Assembly (NCBI GenBank): GCA_002279355.1
Contig: NCBV01000014.1
Coordinates: 1-64,000, forward strand
Length of the DNA stretch: 64,000 bases
Source: Acidiphilium sp. 37-60-79
GTDB lineage: Bacteria > Pseudomonadota > Alphaproteobacteria > Acetobacterales > Acetobacteraceae
Direction of reading: 5' to 3'
Position numbers and translations under genes: made by a program. Below the pieces are notes generated by a model that was not told the DNA's origin, made no database searches, and saw only the letters and a program-made list of their open reading frames with translations. Position 1 is the first letter of the stretch. Each line of letters opens with the position of its first letter. Shown piece after piece: positions 28,590 through 37,861 of this stretch.

Positions 28590-29606
28590 TTACACATGCG
28601 GCAACCACCCAAACACCTCCAGCGCCCCCGCCGTCAGCACCAGCCAAACCAGCGAAAACGGCAAAAACACTTTCCAGCCCAACCGCATCAACTGGTCATA
28701 GCGAAAGCGCGGCAAGGTCGCGCGCACCCATAAAAACACAAACAAAACCATCGCCACCTTCGCCACGAACCAAATCGGCCCCGGAATCCAGGTGAACGGC
28801 GCGAACGGTGCAATCGGCAACCAACCACCAAAAAATAAAATGGCGGTCATCGCACTCATCAAAATCATGTTGGCGTATTCGCCAAGAAAGAACAGCGCAA
28901 AACTCATCGCGCTATATTCGACAAAAAACCCGGCAACAATCTCGCTCTCGCCTTCGGGCAAATCGAACGGCGCCCGATTGGTTTCTGCCAGCGCCGAAAT
29001 GAAAAACACCACTAACATCGGCAGCAACGGCAGCGCAAACCAAACGGTGCGCTGCGCCAGCACAATCGCATTCAAATTCAAACTACCCACGCAAACCAGC
29101 ACCGTCAGAATAACAATCCCGATCGACACCTCATAGCTAATCATCTGCGCCGCACTGCGCATCGCACCCAAAAACGCAAACTTCGAATTGCTCGCCCAAC
29201 CCGCGATGATCACCCCATACACACCGAGCGAAGAAATCGCGAACAAATACAAAATCCCCACATTGATATTGGCAATCGCCCAATGATTATTCACCGGAAT
29301 CACCGCCCAGGCCAAAATCGCCAGCCCAAAGGTAATCATCGGCGCCACCAGAAACAGCGTCCGGCTCGCCCCGTCGGGAATGATCGTTTCCTTGAACAGC
29401 ATTTTCAGCGCATCAGCAAAAGGCTGCCCAAGCCCAAACGGCCCCGTCACGTTCGGCCCGCGCCGTAGCTGGATCGCCGCCAAAACCTTGCGTTCGGCAT
29501 AGGTCAAATACGCAACCCCAATTAGCAGCGGGATCAACAACGCCAGCGCCTTGGCCAGCGTCAAAATCAAAATCCCCACATCGCTGGCGAAAAACCCGGT
29601 GCTCAT
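28590..29606 (-). CDS. nuoH: NADH-quinone oxidoreductase subunit H
   Basis: Membrane subunit (338 residues, eight helices) that joins peripheral and membrane arms and forms part of the quinone chamber. [44 protein letters not shown] and the C-terminal [19 protein letters not shown] are diagnostic. The ATG at 29606 lies 4 bp past the nuoG stop; a longer frame upstream would overlap nuoG and is rejected. Confidence 0.95.
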   Translation of the reverse strand: MSTGFFASDVGILILTLAKALALLIPLLIGVAYLTYAERKVLAAIQLRRGPNVTGPFGLGQPFADALKMLFKETIIPDGASRTLFLVAPMITFGLAILAWAVIPVNNHWAIANINVGILYLFAISSLGVYGVIIAGWASNSKFAFLGAMRSAAQMISYEVSIGIVILTVLVCVGSLNLNAIVLAQRTVWFALPLLPMLVVFFISALAETNRAPFDLPEGESEIVAGFFVEYSAMSFALFFLGEYANMILMSAMTAILFFGGWLPIAPFAPFTWIPGPIWFVAKVAMVLFVFLWVRATLPRFRYDQLMRLGWKVFLPFSLVWLVLTAGALEVFGWLPHV

Positions 29607-29610
29607 AGCA

Positions 29611-31674
29611 CTACTCCGCCGCCGCTTGCATCGGCGCTGCAATTTCAGCGACGCACCGCGCCATCGTCGGACTTGCCCGACTGATCGGATCGGTCTGATA
29701 ATAAACCGGCATCGGCCGGGCAAACGCATCCGCACCCATACCAGCCGGATCACCAGCCGGCCCGGTCACATCCAAACTCGCCAACCGTCGGCAATCGCCA
29801 ATATCACCAAAAATCGGGTATTCTGCCGCCAGTTGCGCCCGCAGCCCGGCCAAAGCATCGAAACCCAAGCGATGACCAACATGCTCGCTGAACGCCCGCA
29901 AAATCGTCCAATCCTCGCGCGCATCCCCCGGTGGAAAACAAGCCTGCGAAGCCGCCTGCACGCGCCCTTCGGTATTCACATACAGTCCCGATTTTTCGAG
30001 GTAACTCGCCCCCGGCAAAATCACATCCGCACGCGCCGCGCCCGCATCGCCATGATGCCCCTGATACACCACAAAGCAGCTCCCAGGGACCGCCGTGGCA
30101 TCAATCTCATCCGCCGCAAGCAGCCACAACACATCAACCCCGCCTGCCAGCATCGCGCCCGCATCCAACCCGCCAGCCTGCGGCACAAACCCAATATCCA
30201 ACCCGCCGACACGCGCCGCGGCCCGATGCAGCACATTAAACCCGTGCCAATCGGACCGGATCATGTTGAACTGCACCGCCAATTGCCAGCATGCCGCGAG
30301 CACCGCCGCGCCATCCGCCCGGGTGAGCGCTGATTGGCCAATAATCACCGCCGGATTCTTCGCCCCAGCCAATATCTTGGCAAAATCATGCGATCCATCC
30401 AGCAAGCAAGCCAACGCCGCCGGACCCTCGCCAATCCATGTCGTCGGATAGGTCAAATCCACCTCAGCCCCAATCAGCCCCACCTGGAATGACGGCAAAT
30501 CCGCCCACCGCCTGCGAATCCGCGCATTCAATACCGGCGCCTCGCGCCGGATATCCGCGCCAATAACCAACAGCGCATCAATCTCATCAATGCCGACAAT
30601 TGTCGTATTGAACAGGTAATAATCACGGCGCGACGCATCCAATGCCGCCCCATCCTGGCGACAATCCAGATTGCCCGAGCCCAGCCCCGCCATCAGCCGC
30701 TTGAGCGCAAACATGCTCTCAACATCACAAAGATCGCCGGCAATCGCCCCAATGCGCGCTCCCGCAACCGCACGCATGCGCGCCGCAATCGCGTCAAACG
30801 CCTCGTCCCAACGCGCCTCGCGCAGCGTGCCATTCTCCCGCAGCCAAGGCCGATCCAACCGGCGATATTTAATCCCATCCACCGGCGCATGGCGGCCCTT
30901 ATCCGCAAGCCAATCCTCATTCACCCCATCATGCCTGCGCGGCAAAATCCGCAGCACCGTACCACCCTTGGTATCCACCCGAATATTCGTCCCCACAGCA
31001 TCGAGCACATCGATACTATCGGTCTTGTTCAACTCCCAGGTGCGCGCCACAAACGCATAAGGCTTTGAGGTCAACGCACCGACCGGGCAAATATCAACAA
31101 TATTGCCCGATAATTCGGAACTCAGCGCCCGCTCGACATAGTTGGTGATTTCCATCGACTCGCCACGCGCCGTCCCGCCCAATTCCGGCACACCCGCCAC
31201 CTCAGCCAAAAACCGCACACAACGCGTGCAATGAATGCAGCGCGTCATCACCGTTTTCACCAGCGGGCCTAGATATTTATCGGTAACTGCGCGTTTATTT
31301 TCCTCATAGCGCGACCGGGCACGGCCATAACCCACCGCCTCGTCCTGCAAATCGCACTCACCACCCTGATCGCAAATCGGGCAATCCAGCGGATGATTGA
31401 TCAGCAGAAATTCCATCACGTTGCGCCGCGCCGCACGGATTTTCTCGTTGTCGGTATAAATAACCATGCCCTCGCCCACCGGCTGACCGCACGAGGCCAC
31501 AGGCTTTGGCATTTTCTCAATCTCAACCAGGCACATCCGGCAATTACCCGCAACCGAAAGCCGTTCATGATAGCAAAAGCGCGGGATCTCCCGCCCTGCC
31601 GCCTCAGCCGCCTGCAATACGCTATAATTATTCGGCACCTCAATCTCGATGCCGTCCACCGTTACCTTGGCCAT
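29611..31674 (-). CDS. nuoG: NADH-quinone oxidoreductase subunit G
   Basis: Largest peripheral-arm subunit, 687 residues. The N-terminal 2Fe-2S ferredoxin domain has [15 protein letters not shown]; next come the His-Cys cluster region ([18 protein letters not shown]) and the 4Fe-4S motif [10 protein letters not shown] with a later Cys in [13 protein letters not shown]. The rest is a molybdopterin-oxidoreductase-like domain that carries no cofactor in complex I. Its ATG overlaps the stop of the pentapeptide-repeat gene (TAATG), showing coupling. Confidence 0.95.
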   Translation of the reverse strand: MAKVTVDGIEIEVPNNYSVLQAAEAAGREIPRFCYHERLSVAGNCRMCLVEIEKMPKPVASCGQPVGEGMVIYTDNEKIRAARRNVMEFLLINHPLDCPICDQGGECDLQDEAVGYGRARSRYEENKRAVTDKYLGPLVKTVMTRCIHCTRCVRFLAEVAGVPELGGTARGESMEITNYVERALSSELSGNIVDICPVGALTSKPYAFVARTWELNKTDSIDVLDAVGTNIRVDTKGGTVLRILPRRHDGVNEDWLADKGRHAPVDGIKYRRLDRPWLRENGTLREARWDEAFDAIAARMRAVAGARIGAIAGDLCDVESMFALKRLMAGLGSGNLDCRQDGAALDASRRDYYLFNTTIVGIDEIDALLVIGADIRREAPVLNARIRRRWADLPSFQVGLIGAEVDLTYPTTWIGEGPAALACLLDGSHDFAKILAGAKNPAVIIGQSALTRADGAAVLAACWQLAVQFNMIRSDWHGFNVLHRAAARVGGLDIGFVPQAGGLDAGAMLAGGVDVLWLLAADEIDATAVPGSCFVVYQGHHGDAGAARADVILPGASYLEKSGLYVNTEGRVQAASQACFPPGDAREDWTILRAFSEHVGHRLGFDALAGLRAQLAAEYPIFGDIGDCRRLASLDVTGPAGDPAGMGADAFARPMPVYYQTDPISRASPTMARCVAEIAAPMQAAAE

Positions 31675-32060
31675 TATTTCTGCTTCCGATGCGCGCTCAA
31701 CAGAGCGTCGATATCCACACCATCAATATGCAATCCAGCAATCGCGCAGCCCGATATACTCACACCCGACAAATCCGCGTGCGTAATCGTCGCGCCCGCC
31801 AAGGCCACATCCTCAATCCGCGCACCCGACATATTGCAATCGCGCAGCCGCACGCCCGCCAACAACGCGTCCTCAATCACCACACCCGACAAATCCGAGC
31901 GCACAAACCGGCCCCCCGCCAAATTCACATCGGTGAACGCACACGCGGCAAGGCTCGCATCGGTAAAAGCCGCCCGATCCATCCGCACTTGGGTAAACCG
32001 GGATTCGGAGATATCCGATGCCACAATGCAAACTGACTCGGTCAGTTCGGCGTGATCCAT
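31674..32060 (-). CDS. Pentapeptide-repeat protein inserted between nuoF and nuoG
   Basis: A 128-residue protein built of five-residue repeats of the A(D/N)LxX kind from about residue 16 to 118, for example FTDVNLAGGRF, SDLSGVVIEDALLAGVRL, and ATITHADLSGVSISGC. It should form a right-handed quadrilateral beta-helix. No signal peptide or membrane segment is seen. It starts 8 bp after nuoF behind TAGGAG and its stop overlaps the nuoG ATG by one base, so it is translated as part of the complex I operon. It is not one of the 14 core subunits. It could be an accessory or assembly factor, or an unrelated passenger; function unknown. Confidence 0.88.
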   Translation of the reverse strand: MDHAELTESVCIVASDISESRFTQVRMDRAAFTDASLAACAFTDVNLAGGRFVRSDLSGVVIEDALLAGVRLRDCNMSGARIEDVALAGATITHADLSGVSISGCAIAGLHIDGVDIDALLSAHRKQK

Positions 32061-32068
32061 GTCCGCTC

Positions 32069-33364
32069 CTATTCCGCCGCCACGCGCGGCGCAGTTTGCG
32101 CCTGATAATCCTTGATCCGCTGCTCAACCACCGGGCGGAAATGCCGCAACAGCCCCTGGATCGGCCACGCCGCCGCATCCCCCAGCGCGCAAATCGTATG
32201 GCCTTCCACCTGCCGCGTGACCTGCTCTAACAAATCAATTTCGGCAAGCTCCGCGCGCCCCTCGACCAGCCGATTCATCATCCGCATCATCCACCCCGTC
32301 CCCTCACGGCACGGCGTGCATTGGCCACAGCTCTCATGCTTGTAAAACGCCGAAAGCCGCGCAATCGCCCTGATCAAATCAGTGGATTTATCCATAACAA
32401 TCACCGCAGCCGTGCCTAAGCCGCTGCGCGCATCACGCAAATTATCGTAATCCATCAACACCGTATCACAAATGGATTTCGGCAGCATCGGCACCGAGGA
32501 ACCCCCTGGAATAATCGCGAGCAAATTATCCCAGCCCCCGCGCACACCGCCCGCATGTTTGTCGATCAATTCACGCAGCGGGATTCCCAATTCTTCCTCG
32601 ACATTGCAAGGCCGATTGACATGGCCGGAGATACAAAAAATCTTGGTCCCGGTATTTTTCGGCCGTCCCAGACCCGAAAACCACTCCGCCCCGCGCCGCA
32701 AAATCGTCGGCGTCACCGCAATCGATTCAACATTATTCACCGTGGTCGGGCAACCATACAGCCCCATCGCCGCCGGAAATGGCGGCTTCATCCGGGGCAT
32801 GCCTTTTTTGCCCTCAAGGCTCTCTAACAGCGCGGATTCCTCACCACAAATATACGCCCCGCCGCCACGATGCACCCGCACATCAAACGCCCAGCCGGAC
32901 CCGCACGCATCGGGCCCCAACAGCCCAGCCTCATACGCCTCCGCAATCGCCGCCTTCAAATGCAAATATTCGTTATAGAACTCACCCCGAATGTAAATAA
33001 ACGCCGTATTAGCGCCCATCGCAAACCCAGCGATCAAGCAGCCTTCCACCAATTTATGCGGGTCATAGCGCAAAATATCCCGGTCCTTGCATGTCCCCGG
33101 CTCACTTTCGTCAGCATTGACCACCAAGTAACTCGGCCGTCCGTCGCTCTGCTTGGGCATAAACGACCATTTCAGCCCGGTCGGAAATCCAGCACCCCCG
33201 CGCCCGCGCAAACCCGAGTTTTTCACCTCCTCGATAATCGCGTCGCGCCCCCGCGCCAAAATCGCCGCCGTGCCGTCCCAATCGCCGCGCGTCCGCGCCC
33301 CGGCCAGCCGCCAGTCATGCATCCCGTAGAGATTGGTAAAAATCCGATCCTTATCACTCAACAT
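32069..33364 (-). CDS. nuoF: NADH-quinone oxidoreductase subunit F
   Basis: NADH-binding, FMN-containing subunit, 431 residues. [18 protein letters not shown] binds [26 protein letters not shown] completes the site, and the N3 4Fe-4S ligands are [11 protein letters not shown] plus the Cys in [13 protein letters not shown]. The start overlaps the nuoE stop (TGATG). Normal length and motifs. Confidence 0.95.
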   Translation of the reverse strand: MLSDKDRIFTNLYGMHDWRLAGARTRGDWDGTAAILARGRDAIIEEVKNSGLRGRGGAGFPTGLKWSFMPKQSDGRPSYLVVNADESEPGTCKDRDILRYDPHKLVEGCLIAGFAMGANTAFIYIRGEFYNEYLHLKAAIAEAYEAGLLGPDACGSGWAFDVRVHRGGGAYICGEESALLESLEGKKGMPRMKPPFPAAMGLYGCPTTVNNVESIAVTPTILRRGAEWFSGLGRPKNTGTKIFCISGHVNRPCNVEEELGIPLRELIDKHAGGVRGGWDNLLAIIPGGSSVPMLPKSICDTVLMDYDNLRDARSGLGTAAVIVMDKSTDLIRAIARLSAFYKHESCGQCTPCREGTGWMMRMMNRLVEGRAELAEIDLLEQVTRQVEGHTICALGDAAAWPIQGLLRHFRPVVEQRIKDYQAQTAPRVAAE

Positions 33365-33984
33365 CAGGGTTTTGCTCCGTCCGCCGCTTCAACCATGAAT
33401 AACGTGGTCGGCCCACCCTCAGGCGCCGAACCACGCCGACCAATGGTTGAGCCAGCTGGCGGCGCCACACCATTCTTCACCGCCACTAACAACGCCTCCG
33501 TCCGAGCACCGTCCAAATCTTCATAGACATCATCATTGATCATCAAAACCGGCGCATTCACGCACGCCCCTAAACACTCCATCTCCTCAACACTAAACAA
33601 GGCCGGATCGGACTGCGCCGCAGCCTTACAGGCCTGATGCACCGCGTCAGATCCGCGTAGCCAGCACGGGGTGGTGGTGCAAACCTGCAAATGATGCGGC
33701 GCAACCGGCGCCAAGTGAAACATGGTGTAAAACGTTGCAACTTCGTAAATCCGGATCGGCGCCATACCCAGCCGCGCCGCAATCACATCCATCGCCGCGC
33801 GCGGCACCCAAGCATGGCCGGTCAGCCGCGCCATCTGGCGCTGCGCCAAATCCAACAGCGGCATCGCCGCACTCGCCTGACGCCCCGCCGGATAGGTCGC
33901 AATAATCGCCGGAATCGCCGCCTCGCTCACCGCGTCAAACGCAAATTCCTTTGGCTGATCCACGTGTTTTGCGTCCATACTCAT
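33364..33984 (-). CDS. nuoE: NADH-quinone oxidoreductase subunit E
   Basis: A 206-residue thioredoxin-like subunit with the 2Fe-2S cluster N1a. The ligand cysteines are in [11 protein letters not shown] and [25 protein letters not shown] is family-typical. The start chosen (ATG at 33984) overlaps the nuoD stop as ATGA; a second ATG lies two codons in, and longer upstream frames are inside nuoD. A Gly/Pro-rich extension of about 30 residues closes the protein, as in other alphaproteobacteria. Confidence 0.94.
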   Translation of the reverse strand: MSMDAKHVDQPKEFAFDAVSEAAIPAIIATYPAGRQASAAMPLLDLAQRQMARLTGHAWVPRAAMDVIAARLGMAPIRIYEVATFYTMFHLAPVAPHHLQVCTTTPCWLRGSDAVHQACKAAAQSDPALFSVEEMECLGACVNAPVLMINDDVYEDLDGARTEALLVAVKNGVAPPAGSTIGRRGSAPEGGPTTLFMVEAADGAKP

Positions 33985-35183
33985 CGATCCACCTCGCCAA
34001 ACACAATATCGATCGACCCCAGAATCGCAATCGCATCCGCAAGCATATGGCCCTTCGCCATCATCTCCATCGCCTGCAAATGCGCAAACCCCGTCGGGCG
34101 AATTTTGCATCGATACGGATGATTGCTGCCATCCGCGATCAAATAGACCCCAAACTCCCCCTTCGGCGCTTCAACCGCCGTATAGGTCGCACCCGCCGGC
34201 ACGTGATACCCTTCAGTATAGAGCTTGAAATGATGGATCATCGCCTCCATTGAGCGCTTCATCTCGGCACGCTTGGGCGGGGTGAATTTGTTATCCTGAA
34301 CCTTGATCGGCCCTTCAGGCATTTTCTTCAACGCCTGGCGGATGATTTTACAGCTTTGCCGCATCTCATTGATCCGCACCAAATAGCGGTCAAAACAATC
34401 ACCATGCTTGCCCACCGGAATTTCGAAATCCACCTCGGCATATTTGTCATAAGGCCGCGCACGCCGCAGATCCCAAGCCACGCCCGAGGCCCGCAGATTC
34501 GGCCCGGAAAACCCCATACCAATCGCATCTTGTGCCGAAATCACCCCGATATCGACCAAACGCTGCCGGAAAATCCGGTTCTCGTTCAGCAAATTCTCCA
34601 AATCATCGAGGAATTTCGGAAATGTCTCGCTCCAAGCCCAAATATCGTCCGCAAGGCCCACCGGCAAATCCTTCGCCACCCCGCCCGGCCGCACATAATT
34701 GGCATGAAACCGCGCACCGGACGCCGCCTCATGGAAGGTCAGTAGCTTTTCCCGCTCCTCATACCCCCACAGGCTCGGCGATTGCGCGCCAATATCCAAC
34801 GCCAAATGCACAACAGTCAGCAAATGATTGAGCACCCGGCTGATCTCGGCAAACAACACCCGGATCCACTGAGCCCGATCCGGCACGGTAACCCCAAGCA
34901 ATGTCTCGGTCGCCAGCGCGAACGCATGCTCGCAGCACATCGGCGAGACATAATCGAGCCGATCAAAATACGGCACCGCCTGCATATAGGATTTGAATTC
35001 GATGAGCTTTTCAGTGCCCCGATGCAGCAAGCCAATATGCGGATCGGCCCGCTCCACCGTCTCGCCATCCATCTCAAGCACCAAGCGCAACACCCCATGC
35101 GTCGCCGGATGCTGCGGCCCCAGATTGATCGTATGGGGGTCCGCCTTCACCAAGCCCGGCGCTTCGTTCACGATGTCGCTCAT
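33981..35183 (-). CDS. nuoD: NADH-quinone oxidoreductase subunit D
   Basis: The 49-kDa subunit (400 residues) that with NuoB shapes the quinone site. [15 protein letters not shown] near the N-terminus and [20 protein letters not shown] contain the quinone-site His and Tyr region; the chain ends with [13 protein letters not shown] as expected. Its ATG overlaps the nuoC stop by 4 bp. NuoC and NuoD are separate here. Confidence 0.95.
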   Translation of the reverse strand: MSDIVNEAPGLVKADPHTINLGPQHPATHGVLRLVLEMDGETVERADPHIGLLHRGTEKLIEFKSYMQAVPYFDRLDYVSPMCCEHAFALATETLLGVTVPDRAQWIRVLFAEISRVLNHLLTVVHLALDIGAQSPSLWGYEEREKLLTFHEAASGARFHANYVRPGGVAKDLPVGLADDIWAWSETFPKFLDDLENLLNENRIFRQRLVDIGVISAQDAIGMGFSGPNLRASGVAWDLRRARPYDKYAEVDFEIPVGKHGDCFDRYLVRINEMRQSCKIIRQALKKMPEGPIKVQDNKFTPPKRAEMKRSMEAMIHHFKLYTEGYHVPAGATYTAVEAPKGEFGVYLIADGSNHPYRCKIRPTGFAHLQAMEMMAKGHMLADAIAILGSIDIVFGEVDR

Positions 35184-35833
35184 GGCTTGCCCGCCCTCTC
35201 GCCCGCCACCGCGACAATCGCCTTCTCATCGCCCGGTAACGTGGTCATCGCCTCCCAGGGCGAGAGGAAATCGAAATGCCGAAATTCCTGCGCCAGCACA
35301 ACATGATCATAAACCACCCGCTGCTCGTCGGCATCATAGCGCAATTCCACATGCCCGGTCAGCGGGAAATCCTTGCGCAGCGGGTGCCCCTCAAAGCCAT
35401 AATCGGTCATGATCCGCCGATGATCGGCCAGCCCGTCAAACTGCACCCCAAACAAATCCCAAACCTCGCGCTCCCACCACGCCGTGCCGGGCCAAATCCC
35501 GCTGACACTCGGCACCGGCTGCGTCTCATCGGTGGTGGTGATCACCCGCAATCGATCATTCCGGGTCAGCGACAAGAGCTGATACACCACGTCAAACCGC
35601 TCGCCGCGCTGCGGCCAATCAACCCCACACACATCCATGCATTGCTGAAACGCAAAGCGCGGATCATCGCGCAGCACCATCATCACGCTAGCCAAGGCCG
35701 CGCGCTCCACCAGCGCCACCCGTTCGGCTCCTTGCCAGAACACCGAGCCCACCCCCGGCAGGATGGCTAAGGATGCCGCAAATGCATCAATCGGCGCAGC
35801 CTCCACCACCGGCGCATCCTCGGCCTCAGCCAC
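35180..35833 (-). CDS. nuoC: NADH-quinone oxidoreductase subunit C
   Basis: The 30-kDa subunit of the peripheral arm. The core is recognised by [23 protein letters not shown] and [15 protein letters not shown] choose GTG at 35833 (217 residues), which overlaps the nuoB stop by 8 bp and gives the usual length. Upstream sequence in the same frame lies inside nuoB and encodes unrelated Arg-rich residues. The start codon choice is moderately certain. Confidence 0.92.
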   Translation of the reverse strand: MAEAEDAPVVEAAPIDAFAASLAILPGVGSVFWQGAERVALVERAALASVMMVLRDDPRFAFQQCMDVCGVDWPQRGERFDVVYQLLSLTRNDRLRVITTTDETQPVPSVSGIWPGTAWWEREVWDLFGVQFDGLADHRRIMTDYGFEGHPLRKDFPLTGHVELRYDADEQRVVYDHVVLAQEFRHFDFLSPWEAMTTLPGDEKAIVAVAGERAGKP

Positions 35834-36404
35834 GGGCAATCGTCCCCGTGCGGCGAATTTTTTTCTGCAACTGCAAAATCCCGTACACCAAAGCCTCCGC
35901 CGTCGGCGGGCAGCCCGGAACGTAAATATCAACCGGCACAATCCGGTCGCATCCGCGCACCACCGAATAGGAAAAATGGTAATAGCCCCCGCCATTGGCG
36001 CAGCTACCCATCGAAATCACCCACCGCGGCTCCGGCATCTGGTCATAAACCCGCCGCAGCGCCGGCGCCATTTTATTGGTCAACGTGCCCGCCACAATCA
36101 TCACGTCACTCTGCCGGGGCGAATTGCGCGGAATAATCCCGAACCGGTCCAAATCCCAGCGCGGCATATAGGCATGGATCATCTCCACCGCACAGCACGC
36201 CAACCCAAAGGTCATCGGCCAAAGGCTGCCGGTGCGCGCCCAATTCACCATCTTGTCCAAATTCGCGACAACAAAGCCTTTACCAGCAATCTCGCCGGTA
36301 ATCCCACGGATCACCGCGTCCTGCTCAGCCCCTGGCGCCAGTAAACCTTGGTTCCAGGCAATTTCCGCGTTCTGCATCTCTGTCACCGTCTCTGATCCCG
36401 CCAT
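35826..36404 (-). CDS. nuoB: NADH-quinone oxidoreductase subunit B
   Basis: Carries cluster N2, the last electron donor to quinone. With the ATG at 36404 (192 residues) the four ligands are Cys70-Cys71 (LACCAVEM), Cys135 ([10 protein letters not shown]) and Cys165 ([12 protein letters not shown]). A GTG four codons upstream is possible but has no better ribosome site; AAAGGG lies upstream of both. It follows nuoA by about 25 bp. Confidence 0.95.
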   Translation of the reverse strand: MAGSETVTEMQNAEIAWNQGLLAPGAEQDAVIRGITGEIAGKGFVVANLDKMVNWARTGSLWPMTFGLACCAVEMIHAYMPRWDLDRFGIIPRNSPRQSDVMIVAGTLTNKMAPALRRVYDQMPEPRWVISMGSCANGGGYYHFSYSVVRGCDRIVPVDIYVPGCPPTAEALVYGILQLQKKIRRTGTIARG

Positions 36405-36428
36405 TGACCCGCGCACCCTTTAACCCGC

Positions 36429-36794
36429 TCAAGCCCAGTCGAGGGCCCCCTTACGCCACTCATAGATAAAACCAACCCCCAGCAGCGCAAGAAACCCAAT
36501 CATCGACCAGAAACCCAGCATACCAATCCGCCCCAAACTGACCGCCCAGGGGAACAGAAACGCAATCTCCACATCGAAAATAATGAACAGAATCGCCACC
36601 AGATAATAGCGCACGTCAAAGCGCCGCCGCGCATCATCGAACGCCGGAAATCCGCATTCATACGCGGTCAATTTATCGGCATAAGGATGCTGCTTCGCCG
36701 CCAACAGCGAGCCAAACACAAAAGCGACACCAATCAGCGCCGCCAGTCCCAAAAATACCAAAATCGGGAAGTAGTGCGATAAAACCGGTTGCAT
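36429..36794 (-). CDS. nuoA: NADH-quinone oxidoreductase subunit A
   Basis: A 121-residue, three-helix membrane subunit, the first gene of the nuo operon. [20 protein letters not shown] holds the conserved Cys of the exposed loop, and [15 protein letters not shown] is the second hallmark. GGAAAGG lies upstream of the ATG. The 244 bp between it and tRNA-Asp should contain the operon promoter, but I could not identify a convincing one. Confidence 0.95.
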   Translation of the reverse strand: MQPVLSHYFPILVFLGLAALIGVAFVFGSLLAAKQHPYADKLTAYECGFPAFDDARRRFDVRYYLVAILFIIFDVEIAFLFPWAVSLGRIGMLGFWSMIGFLALLGVGFIYEWRKGALDWA

Positions 36795-37038
36795 CGGACT
36801 TCATCCTTTCCAAACACGGGTCGCTCCAGGCAGAATGCCCCAGGCATCATCCGTAACGCAATCACATCAAACCTATGCGATCGACCATCAATCTTGCTTC
36901 TTGGAATGTGTGCCGCACCAAGCCCTCGTCAAGCTTGTCGCGAATATCCCCCTCTTCAATCCGACCACCCGTCTTTCGAGTAAACCACACGACCCTGAAC
37001 CAATCATGAATTTACCGCAGGCGATCCCCACATTCCGA

Positions 37039-37115
<77 letters not shown>

Positions 37116-37214
37116 GCGGTATCGAAGCGCGATGAACAGGCTAGTATCGCGCCCCCCAAGCCCCGTCAAGCAGGACCAAATTGGGAGCCGCGCATCGTCA
37201 TAATCAATACGGAA

Positions 37215-37286
37215 TGGGCGGTGACGGTTTCGAACCGCCGACCCTCTCGGTGTAAACGAGACGCTCTACCGCTGAGCTAACCGCCC
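37215..37286 (-). tRNA. tRNA-Val (TAC)
   Basis: Minus-strand cloverleaf of 72 nt: acceptor GGGCGGT pairs with ACCGCCC, D arm GCTCAGCGGTAGAGC, anticodon stem TCTCG/CGAGA with loop TTTACAC (anticodon TAC), T arm with GGTTCGAAAC. Discriminator A is followed by TTC, so the CCA end is not encoded. It lies between hupB and tRNA-Asp. Confidence 0.94.
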
Positions 37287-37300
37287 CTCAACACCGCAAC

Positions 37301-37340
37301 ATCCGAATAGATGGGATCGTCAGACCCGATCTGTTCGGAT
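37301..37340 (-). terminator. Hairpin between hupB and tRNA-Val
   Basis: A 12-bp imperfect stem (ATCCGAATAGAT with ATCTGTTCGGAT, one G-U pair) encloses a 16-nt loop just past the hupB stop. There is no T-run after it on the minus strand, so it may be a weak or factor-dependent terminator, or an RNA processing site ahead of the tRNAs. Confidence 0.4.
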
Positions 37341-37357
37341 GAGATGGCGCGGCCTGC

Positions 37358-37630
37358 TCAGTTCACCGCATCCTTCAAGCTCTTGCCCGGCTTAAACCGA
37401 ACCGAGCTCGACTCAGCAATCTTGATCGTCTCGCCGGTGCGCGGGTTGCGCCCCGTGCCGGCCTTGCGCGTCGCGGTCACGAATGTGCCAAAGCCAACCA
37501 GCCGCACTTCCTGCTTCGCCTTCAGCGCGCCTTCGATCGCCGCGAACACGGCATCGACAACTTCCGTTGCCTTCGCCTTGGTCAAATCCGAAGCGTCCGC
37601 CACTTCGGCCACGAGGTCCATTTTATTCAC
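37358..37630 (-). CDS. hupB: DNA-binding protein HU
   Basis: A 90-residue nucleoid protein that bends and compacts DNA. VRLVGFGTFVTATRKAGTGR followed by NPRTGETIKI is the beta-arm signature, and KPGKSLKDAV the C-terminal helix. The start is a GTG at 37630 (MNKMDLVAEV) with GGGAG about 8 nt upstream, which gives the family length; longer frames upstream are not HU-like. It stands downstream of lon, as in most alphaproteobacteria. Confidence 0.94.
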   Translation of the reverse strand: MNKMDLVAEVADASDLTKAKATEVVDAVFAAIEGALKAKQEVRLVGFGTFVTATRKAGTGRNPRTGETIKIAESSSVRFKPGKSLKDAVN

Positions 37631-37797
37631 AGGGCTGTCTCCCAAAAATTGCGAAGCCGCGAGCATCATCAAACCACAACAGGCGGTCCGAATCGAGCCC
37701 CGGCAACCGCCGCACACTAGAGGCCCCGATTTCCTCTCGTCAACGCAACCGCGCGGTTTTCTGCCCCGCTTGCGCACCAAATCGCCCAAATTGCCCC

Positions 37798-37837
37798 AAA
37801 AAAATAAGGCCCCGGCAGTGTTTCCACCACCGAGGCC
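37798..37837 (-). terminator. Rho-independent terminator after lon
   Basis: On the minus strand GGCCTCGG and CCGGGGCC (37830-37837 and 37808-37815; one G-U pair) form an 8-bp stem with a 14-nt loop, followed by TTATTTTTTT (37807-37798). It begins about 25 bp past the lon stop. Confidence 0.85.
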
Positions 37838-37861
37838 CCGTTCTAGCCATCGCCGTCAGGC

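Noticed and set aside
35834-35995. Extended nuoC frame upstream of GTG 35833
   Set aside because: The stretch lies wholly in nuoB and encodes an Arg-rich sequence unrelated to NuoC.
36904-36932. Candidate nuoA promoter (TTGACG on the minus strand with a 17-bp spacer)
   Set aside because: The -35 fits but the element at the -10 position (ACATTC) shares nothing with the consensus.
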